A stretch of DNA of 11,070 nt from Candidatus Sericytochromatia bacterium (lineage in GTDB: Bacteria; Cyanobacteriota; Sericytochromatia; JACMPN01): NCBI GenBank assembly GCA_014377495.1, contig JACMPN010000022.1:1-11070 (forward strand), in the 5' to 3' direction. The first letter of the stretch is position 1. Every line of letters begins with the position of its first letter. The position numbers and the translations under genes were made by a program. The notes beneath the pieces were generated by a model. It saw only the letters and a list, made by a program, of their open reading frames with translations, was not told the origin of the DNA and did no database searches. Of this stretch, positions 6,125-11,070 are shown piece after piece.

Positions 6125-8068
6125 TTAAAATTTCTGACCAATGTTGAAGTGGAACTGTCCGGCAAAGGGTGCCAGGTTACGCACACCGTAATCGATGCGC
6201 AAGGCACCCAGCGGCGTGTTGAGCCTCAGGCCGAGCCCGAAGCCGTACCGGAAATCCTCCACCCCCGGTAACGCTTTCTGGCTCCAGAAAGTTCCCAGGT
6301 CGAAAAAGGCCACACCGGCCAGGGGGTCATAGATGGGGAAGCGCAACTCGGCGCTGTTCAGCCACATGTTGCTGCCCTGCAGGCTGCCGTCCTCGGGCCA
6401 GCCGCGGATCACGTCCAGACCGGCGCCGAAGAACCGTTCGTAAATCGGCGTGCCCCCCTGGACCGTCCCGAAACGGCTGCCCAGGGCGAGGGTCAGGTCC
6501 TTGGTGATCGGGATGTAGCGGTTGCCCATCCCGGTGGCCTTGAAGTAATTGGCGTCGCCCACGGCCGGAGTCAGCGACAGGTTGGCGAACCAGCCGTCAT
6601 GGGGATTCATGATCAAATCCCGGGTGTCGTAGGCCAGGGTGCCCGTCAGCTGGGCGATGTTGTCCGCCCCGGTGCCGGTGACAGTCATCCCGGGCGAAGG
6701 CAGTCCCGTACGGGGGTCGTACAGGCCGATGCGCTCGCCGCGCAACGTCAGCGAGCCGCGCCAGGGGCTGGTCACCGGGTCGCCAAACAGGGCCCGGCCC
6801 ATCGTCACGCTCAGGCCCGAACGGTCGTCCAGATAGGGCGTGAAGAAGGGGCTGAGGCGCTGCCGGTACAGGCTGGCCCCGAAGCTCGTCCGTCCGGGCA
6901 GGATCCAGGGATCGGACCAGTCGAGCCGGCCCATGATCGTCGGCCAGCCGATCTGCAGATCCAGACCGAGCTTTTGGCCCGTGCCGAGCAGGTTGTCCTT
7001 GAAGATGCTGAAGATGCCGACCAGACCCTGCTGGGTATTGAAGCCGGCGCCCAGATTGACGCTGCCGGTCTGTTTTTCCTTGACGTCGATGAGGACGACG
7101 ATGCTGTTGTCGGCGGCAGGCTCCAGGCGGAGCCCGATGTCCTCAAAAAAGTTGGTGTTCTGGACCCGGCGCAAATCGCTGCGCATGCGCTCGATGTTGA
7201 AGAGGTCCCCGGGCTTCTGGGTGATCTCCCGCAGGATGACGTAGTCTTTGGTTTCCTTGTTGCCGTTGACCTGGATGGCGGCGATGCGCCCCTCATTGAT
7301 GACGACCGCGAGCTCACCCGTCGGGCTGAGCTGCATGTCGCCGTCCCGGCCCAGGGTATAGCCTTTGGCCTCATAGAGGGCCCGGATCTTCTCGCGGGCT
7401 TCCTGCATCGCCTGGTTGTTGGCAGTCTCGCCCAACTGGCCCTTGAAGAGGGGCTGCAGTTCGGCATTGGTGAAAATCGTGTTGCCCTGGAAGGTGACGG
7501 CCTTGAGGACGGGGTTTTCGACGACTTCGACGACGAGCTGGTCGCCGCCGGCACCCGGCACCCGCGAGGCGTGGGCATCGAGAAAATAGCCCAGGCTGAG
7601 GACCCGCTGCAGATCCTGCTGGATCTGCGCCCGGGTCACCCGGTCCCCGACCTTCGTGTCCATAGCCAGCAGAACGGACTCCTTACGCGAGGTGCCCCGC
7701 ACCTCGATGCTGAGGATGGCCACCCGCTCGTCGCGGGCCGCCCCGGGATCGAGGGCCGGCAATGCCTGGGCCAGCGTGTCCGGCGGCAATGCCGCCGTCA
7801 CCGGCACAGTCAGGGCAACAGGAGCGACCGGCTCGACGGGCAGAGCGGCGATGACCGGCCCGGACGGTGAAACGGGGGTCTGTCCGGCATTTGGCGACGT
7901 CTGGGCAAGCAAATCGGTGGACAAATCCTGTGCGAGCGCCTGTGTGGGCATGCCCACTTCCCAGGTCCCGAGAGTCACCAAGGTCAGACCAGCAGCGATG
8001 AGGCGAAAAGAGCGACCTGTGGCGATGATCCTACCCATTCCCTTTCCAAAGGCAGACGGCGACCGCAT
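6125..8068 (-). CDS. bamA: Outer-membrane protein assembly factor BamA/Omp85
   Basis: 647 residues. BamA is the outer-membrane barrel that folds and inserts other beta-barrel proteins. A signal peptide ends near TQALAQ-D (about 47), followed by a Pro/Ala/Val-rich linker (about 55-110). About three POTRA domains follow (roughly 115-185, 186-258, 259-332), including NEGRIAAIQVNGN and REITQKPGDLFN. The barrel runs from about 335 to the C-terminal Phe (GQKF), the usual beta-signal. IRGW at 554-557 is the loop-6 VRGF/Y-type motif that caps the barrel interior. Three POTRAs and a proline-rich linker differ from the five-POTRA proteobacterial form and recall cyanobacterial Omp85. ATG 8068 has AGGAG directly abutting it (spacing 0); ATG 8038, preceded by GGAAAGGGA, would give a more normal signal peptide and is a good alternative start. 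It is the first gene of the bamA-skp-skp operon and divergent from gatC. Confidence 0.95.
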   Translation of the reverse strand: MRSPSAFGKGMGRIIATGRSFRLIAAGLTLVTLGTWEVGMPTQALAQDLSTDLLAQTSPNAGQTPVSPSGPVIAALPVEPVAPVALTVPVTAALPPDTLAQALPALDPGAARDERVAILSIEVRGTSRKESVLLAMDTKVGDRVTRAQIQQDLQRVLSLGYFLDAHASRVPGAGGDQLVVEVVENPVLKAVTFQGNTIFTNAELQPLFKGQLGETANNQAMQEAREKIRALYEAKGYTLGRDGDMQLSPTGELAVVINEGRIAAIQVNGNKETKDYVILREITQKPGDLFNIERMRSDLRRVQNTNFFEDIGLRLEPAADNSIVVLIDVKEKQTGSVNLGAGFNTQQGLVGIFSIFKDNLLGTGQKLGLDLQIGWPTIMGRLDWSDPWILPGRTSFGASLYRQRLSPFFTPYLDDRSGLSVTMGRALFGDPVTSPWRGSLTLRGERIGLYDPRTGLPSPGMTVTGTGADNIAQLTGTLAYDTRDLIMNPHDGWFANLSLTPAVGDANYFKATGMGNRYIPITKDLTLALGSRFGTVQGGTPIYERFFGAGLDVIRGWPEDGSLQGSNMWLNSAELRFPIYDPLAGVAFFDLGTFWSQKALPGVEDFRYGFGLGLRLNTPLGALRIDYGVRNLAPFAGQFHFNIGQKF

Positions 8069-8085
8069 CTCCTGGCGGCGTGCCT

Positions 8086-8096
8086 GTATACTATAC
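8086..8096. promoter_or_regulatory. Palindromic -10-like element between divergent bamA and gatC
   Basis: GTATACTATAC (5-bp arms around a central C) offers a -10-like hexamer on both strands: TATACT at 8087-8092 (plus, towards gatC) and TATAGT at 8090-8095 (minus, towards bamA). No convincing -35 is seen for either. Position supports a shared promoter region: it lies 18 nt before the upstream bamA ATG and about 100 nt before gatC. A dyad this symmetric could also be an operator. Confidence 0.4.
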
Positions 8097-8195
8097 GGGA
8101 CTTTTCCTCAGCCACCGTTTGGACAAAATACCAAATCCGGGGCCGGCGAGCAGCCAGACAAGCGGTCCGAAGAGTCCGCATGAGAGGATCGACCC

Positions 8196-8477
8196 GTGAT
8201 TACCAGTGCCGACGTACGCCATGTCGCCAAACTCGCCAAACTCAGTCTGAGCGAGACAGAAGTCGCAACCTACACCCAGCAGCTCAGTCAGCTGCTGGGC
8301 CATTTCGAGGCCCTGCAATCGCTCGATGTCACGGGTGTGGCCCCGACCCCGCGGGCCATCCCCCTGCACAACGTCTGGCGCCCTGACACCGCCTCGGGCG
8401 ACCTGCCCCACGACGCCGCCCTCGCCAACGCCCCGGCCACCGAAGGCCCCTACTTCAAAGTCCCCAAAATCATCTAG
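8196..8477 (+). CDS. gatC: Asp-tRNA(Asn)/Glu-tRNA(Gln) amidotransferase subunit C
   Basis: 93 residues, normal for GatC, the small subunit that wraps around GatA and stabilises the GatCAB complex. This complex converts misacylated Glu-tRNA(Gln) and/or Asp-tRNA(Asn) to the amide form. Signatures: ITSADVRHVAKLAKLSLSE at the N-terminus, then QLLGHFEALQSLDVTGVAPT, and the C-terminal EGPYFKVPKII, whose F-x-VPK end is diagnostic. The start is GTG 8196 with an AGAGG-type Shine-Dalgarno 8 nt upstream. gatA follows after 227 nt, an unusually wide gap for this pair, filled by the inverted-repeat element at 8496-8670. gatB is not in the window. Confidence 0.95.
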   Translation: MITSADVRHVAKLAKLSLSETEVATYTQQLSQLLGHFEALQSLDVTGVAPTPRAIPLHNVWRPDTASGDLPHDAALANAPATEGPYFKVPKII

Positions 8478-8495
8478 TGGCCGCGGAGAGTCGGG

Positions 8496-8544
8496 CCTAA
8501 GCTTGATTCCCCCTTGCGGGGAACCGTAAGGAAGGGGTTGCCGG
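8496..8544 (-). repeat. REP-like hairpin repeat, copy 2 (left arm, inverted)
   Basis: Read on the minus strand this matches the copies at 4940-4988 and 8619-8670: an acccc-tt-cct tract, then ggttcccc, a short loop, ggggaatc, and an end in aagcttagg. Its own hairpin pairs gattcccc with ggggaacc, with one G-T-type mismatch. It faces the right arm at 8619-8670. Confidence 0.65.
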
Positions 8545-8618
8545 ACTGGCTGGCAAATGACCTACCGGAGCATAATAGGACCGTCATAACTGAATTTCAG
8601 CGTCATCGGTCCGTAGCG

Positions 8619-8670
8619 CCGGATCACCCCCTCCTGCACGTTCCCTGCACGGGGGAACCAAGCTTTCAGG
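8619..8670 (+). repeat. REP-like hairpin repeat, copy 3 (right arm)
   Basis: Same orientation as the copy at 4940-4988: atcaccccctcct, a 4-nt spacer, then gttccc, a loop, and gggggaacc, followed by aagctttcagg. It ends 34 nt before the gatA start codon. Confidence 0.65.
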
Positions 8671-8704
8671 CCGCCGAATCACACGCCATTCCTAGCGAGG
8701 CATC

Positions 8705-10162
8705 ATGCAACTCACCGAACTCACCGCCACCGAGCAGTCCGCTTTGTTAGCCAAAGGGGAGCTGAGCGCCCGCGAGCTGATCGAGGCCACCCTGCGCCGG
8801 ATCGAGGCCGTCGAGCCCCGGATCGGCGCCTACAACACGGTCATGGCAGAGCAGGCCCTGGCCGGGGCGGACGCTGCTGATGCGGCGCGCCGGGCCGGCA
8901 CGGCAGGCCCCATGGCCGGCATCCCCATCGCCGTCAAGGACAACATCTGCACGCTCGATTCGCCGACCACCTGCAGCAGCCGCATCCTGGCCGGCTATGT
9001 CTCACCTTACGAGGCGACCGTGGTGACCAAGCTGAAAGCGGCCGGCTACATCCCGATCGGCAAGGCCAACATGGACGAGTTCGCCATGGGCAGCTCCAAT
9101 GAAAACTCCGCCACCCGCACCGTGGCCAACCCCTGGGACCTGACCCGGGTGCCCGGCGGCTCGAGTGGTGGTTCCGTTGCGGCGGTGGCCGCCGGTGAGG
9201 CCACCGTGGCCCTGGGCTCCGACACGGGGGGCTCGATCCGCCTGCCGGCCAGCTATTGCGGCGTCGTCGGCCTGAAGCCCACTTATGGGATGGTCAGCCG
9301 TTACGGCCTCGTGGCCTTTGCCTCCAGCCTGGACCAGATCGGGCCGATCAGCCGCAGCGTCGCCGACAACGCCCGGCTGCTGCAGGCGATCGCCGGCCAC
9401 GACCCGCGGGACTCGACGTCGCTGCCGGGCAGTCCCACGGATTTCGCCGCCCAGCTGACGGCCGGGGTCAAAGGCCTGCGCGTCGGGGTCCCTGCCGAGA
9501 TGATGGGCGACGGTGTGGCCCCGGACGTGACGGCCACCGTGCAGCGGGCGATCGCCGCTTTGAAGGAACAGGGGGCCGAGATCGTCGAGGTCTCGCTGCC
9601 CCACAGCCAATACGCCCTACCGATCTACTACCTGATCTGCACGGCCGAGGCGAGCTCGAACCTGGCCCGTTACGACGGCGTCCGCTACGGTCCGCGGGCC
9701 GCCGACGCCCAGGACCTGGAAGACCTCTACGTCCGCTCGCGCAGCGCCGGGTTCGGCCCGGAGGTGAAGCGGCGGATCATGTTGGGGACGTACGCCCTCA
9801 GTGCCGGCTATTACGATGCGTTTTACGGCAGGGCGATGCAGGGCCGGACGCTGATCATCCAGGACTTCGTTCGGGCCTTTGCGGCGGTGGACGTACTGAT
9901 CAGCCCGACGGCGCCGGATACGGCGTTCAAGCTCGGCGAAAAGGTCAATGACCCATTGAGCATGTATCTGGCCGACGTGATGACGACGACCGTGAATCTG
10001 GCGGGCCTGCCGTCCCTGTCCGTGCCGGGCGGGTTTGACCGCCTGGGCCTGCCGATCGGTATCCAGCTGATCGGGCCGGCCATGGGCGAGCCTTTGCTGT
10101 ACCGGGTGGCGGCGACGTTGGAGTCGACCCTGGGCGTCTCGGAGCGCCGGCCCACCCTGTGA
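8705..10162 (+). CDS. gatA: Asp-tRNA(Asn)/Glu-tRNA(Gln) amidotransferase subunit A
   Basis: 485 residues, normal length. GatA is the amidase-signature glutaminase of the GatCAB complex; it releases ammonia from glutamine (or asparagine), which is channelled to GatB to amidate the activated tRNA-bound Glu/Asp. The Ser-cisSer-Lys triad is intact: Lys78 in AVKDN, Ser153 in PGGSSGGS and Ser177 in GSDTGGSIR. Further family motifs are NMDEFAMGSSNENS, GLKPTYGMVSRYGL and SLDQIGPISRSV, and the C-terminus LPIGIQLIGPAMGE. ATG 8705 has GAGG 4 nt upstream. Its stop overlaps the start of the next gene by 4 nt (GTGA), suggesting translational coupling. The GatA call over a generic amidase rests on these motifs and on adjacency to gatC. 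Confidence 0.96.
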   Translation: MQLTELTATEQSALLAKGELSARELIEATLRRIEAVEPRIGAYNTVMAEQALAGADAADAARRAGTAGPMAGIPIAVKDNICTLDSPTTCSSRILAGYVSPYEATVVTKLKAAGYIPIGKANMDEFAMGSSNENSATRTVANPWDLTRVPGGSSGGSVAAVAAGEATVALGSDTGGSIRLPASYCGVVGLKPTYGMVSRYGLVAFASSLDQIGPISRSVADNARLLQAIAGHDPRDSTSLPGSPTDFAAQLTAGVKGLRVGVPAEMMGDGVAPDVTATVQRAIAALKEQGAEIVEVSLPHSQYALPIYYLICTAEASSNLARYDGVRYGPRAADAQDLEDLYVRSRSAGFGPEVKRRIMLGTYALSAGYYDAFYGRAMQGRTLIIQDFVRAFAAVDVLISPTAPDTAFKLGEKVNDPLSMYLADVMTTTVNLAGLPSLSVPGGFDRLGLPIGIQLIGPAMGEPLLYRVAATLESTLGVSERRPTL

Positions 10163-11070
10163 ACAAACTGCCCCTACTGTTGGGTTTTGCCCTGTTGGCA
10201 GGCGTGGTCCAGATGGCGCTGGCCACGAAGATCATTGCCGATCCGGCAGCGCTCATGGCCATCCCCCTGGCCTGCATCGGATATGTCGTCGTGATCTGGC
10301 AATGTCAGCGTATCGGCCTGACCGTTGAAACGAGGAGGTTCCTCACTCGTCTCGGCATTACCGGCCTGACGGTACGCTTGCTGCTCGGCGGGACGCTGCT
10401 AGCGACGGGTGTCGCCGGGTTTTTTGGGGCCGATTTTTTGACGTATCACGAGATCGGTTCGGGTGTCGCCAACCATTGGCTCGGCGGACCACCGCTCCCC
10501 CAGGGGGACATGAACCGCTATCTGAACCTCGGTTCCGGCAAGTCGCATGGCAGCCGGGCCGGATACTACTATTTTGTCGCATTCTTTTACGCGCTCTGCG
10601 GCACCTCGGAATATGTCATGGCCGTCGTCATGTCGATCCTCGGTGCCTTATCGTGTCTGCTGGTCTATGCCATTGGCCGCGACATGTTCACCGAGCAGGT
10701 GGGCCGCCGGGCCGGTGCCTTGGCGTGCCTGTTTCCGTCGGTGGTCCTCTGGACATGTCTGGGCTACAAGGATGGCCTGACCATCTTTTGCCTGCTGCTG
10801 GCCTACCCCTGCACCCAATTGCTGCAACGCAAGCTCGACATCCTCCCTGGATTAGGTCTGGTGCTGAGTCTCGGTGCGTCGTATTACGTACGCGGCTATA
10901 TTTTTTACGTAGCCGTTGGTCCGATCATCCTGGCCTTGACCAGCCGAAACTCCGGCGAAAAACGGGTCTTTTACAATCAACTGTTCGGCCTGCTCATCCT
11001 GGTTGTCGCCCTGTTCGCATCCGGTTTGGGGAACAACTTGCTGAACCAGCTCCAAGAAGTCAATCTCAAA
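10159..11070 (+). CDS. Polytopic membrane protein, possible GT-C glycosyltransferase (3' end outside window)
   Basis: A GTG at 10159 overlaps the gatA stop (GTGA) and opens a frame of 304 codons that is still open at the window end. The product has about nine predicted membrane segments (near residues 4-22, 33-48, 74-90, 135-148, 152-172, 184-200, 206-222, 230-258 and 274-292). After the third comes GADFLTYHEIG, an acidic loop in the position where GT-C fold enzymes (PMT/ArnT-like) carry a catalytic or metal-binding Asp. FPSVVLWTCLGYKDGL (192-207) resembles the helix-loop found in many uncharacterised GT39-like proteins. GT-C enzymes move sugars from polyprenyl-phosphate donors on the outer face of the inner membrane. 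Donor and acceptor cannot be given, and the assignment is by motif style only. The Shine-Dalgarno, if any, lies within the gatA 3' end. Its AT content looks somewhat higher than gatA's. Confidence 0.6.
   Translation, partial: MNKLPLLLGFALLAGVVQMALATKIIADPAALMAIPLACIGYVVVIWQCQRIGLTVETRRFLTRLGITGLTVRLLLGGTLLATGVAGFFGADFLTYHEIGSGVANHWLGGPPLPQGDMNRYLNLGSGKSHGSRAGYYYFVAFFYALCGTSEYVMAVVMSILGALSCLLVYAIGRDMFTEQVGRRAGALACLFPSVVLWTCLGYKDGLTIFCLLLAYPCTQLLQRKLDILPGLGLVLSLGASYYVRGYIFYVAVGPIILALTSRNSGEKRVFYNQLFGLLILVVALFASGLGNNLLNQLQEVNLK

Larger units (their letters stand above)
8496..8670. repeat. 175-bp composite inverted-repeat element between gatC and gatA
   Basis: The left (8496-8544) and right (8619-8670) arms are inverted copies of one roughly 50-nt hairpin repeat. 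Their outer ends share aagcttg next to a run of C. The 74-nt core holds further dyads: ttgcc (8538-8542) with ggcaa (8552-8556), ggaccg (8578-8583) with cggtcc (8607-8612), and ctgaatttcag at 8590-8600. The whole could form a cruciform or a branched RNA. It has no coding capacity and no obvious target-site duplication. The layout resembles paired REP sequences (BIME) or a MITE. It fills most of the gatC-gatA gap, which otherwise holds only the gatA Shine-Dalgarno. Confidence 0.6.

Noticed and set aside
6599..7870. 423-codon plus-strand open frame opposite bamA
   Set aside because: Antisense shadow of a well-supported bamA; no family features.
8554..8590. Ten-codon ATG frame in the core of the gatC-gatA element
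   Set aside because: No Shine-Dalgarno and very short; expected by chance.
8496..8670. Repeats here as a CRISPR array or a transposon carrying genes
   Set aside because: The copies are inverted, not direct; there are only two, with one core between them; and there is no coding capacity.

Overview
The window is GC-rich bacterial chromosome from a Gram-negative (diderm) organism. It encodes BamA, two Skp/OmpH-like periplasmic chaperones, a lipoprotein protease and GatCA. The BamA homologue has the short POTRA-domain layout and barrel wording that I associate with cyanobacterial Omp85. Four copies of GCGATCGC, the cyanobacterial HIP1 octamer, occur in 11 kb. The adenosine deaminase has the NTDNRL form common outside Proteobacteria. 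A member or deep-branching relative of the Cyanobacteriota is my best guess, but this is inference and no single gene here fixes the taxonomy.

Layout. 1-415 (+) is the 3' end of an adenosine deaminase gene. It converges, across a symmetric hairpin terminator, on a minus-strand gene for a clostripain-family (C11) lipoprotein. Next on the minus strand come an A-type Fe-S carrier (IscA/ErpA family) with its own promoter-like sequence and terminator, a group I cysteine desulfurase (IscS/NifS), and a SAM methyltransferase with an N-terminal Trm112-like zinc ribbon. After a 286-bp gap rich in inverted repeats come two tandem Skp/OmpH paralogues and bamA, transcribed bamA-skp-skp towards lower coordinates. 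A short divergent promoter region separates bamA from the plus-strand genes gatC and gatA and a polytopic membrane protein that resembles GT-C glycosyltransferases. That last gene overlaps gatA by 4 nt and runs off the window end.

How the genes work together. BamA and the two Skp-like proteins form an outer-membrane-protein assembly operon. IscS and the A-type carrier supply sulfur and Fe-S clusters, although no scaffold gene (iscU/sufU) is present. GatC and GatA are two of the three subunits of the tRNA-dependent amidotransferase; gatB must lie elsewhere. The methyltransferase, the C11 protease and the membrane protein have no assignable substrate.

The least ordinary material is non-coding. 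A roughly 50-nt hairpin repeat family is present in three copies, two of them as inverted arms of a 175-bp element between gatC and gatA. A 122-nt nested hairpin with perfect 18-bp outer arms follows the bam operon. I see no CRISPR array, RNA gene, transposase, phage gene or clearly novel multi-gene system.
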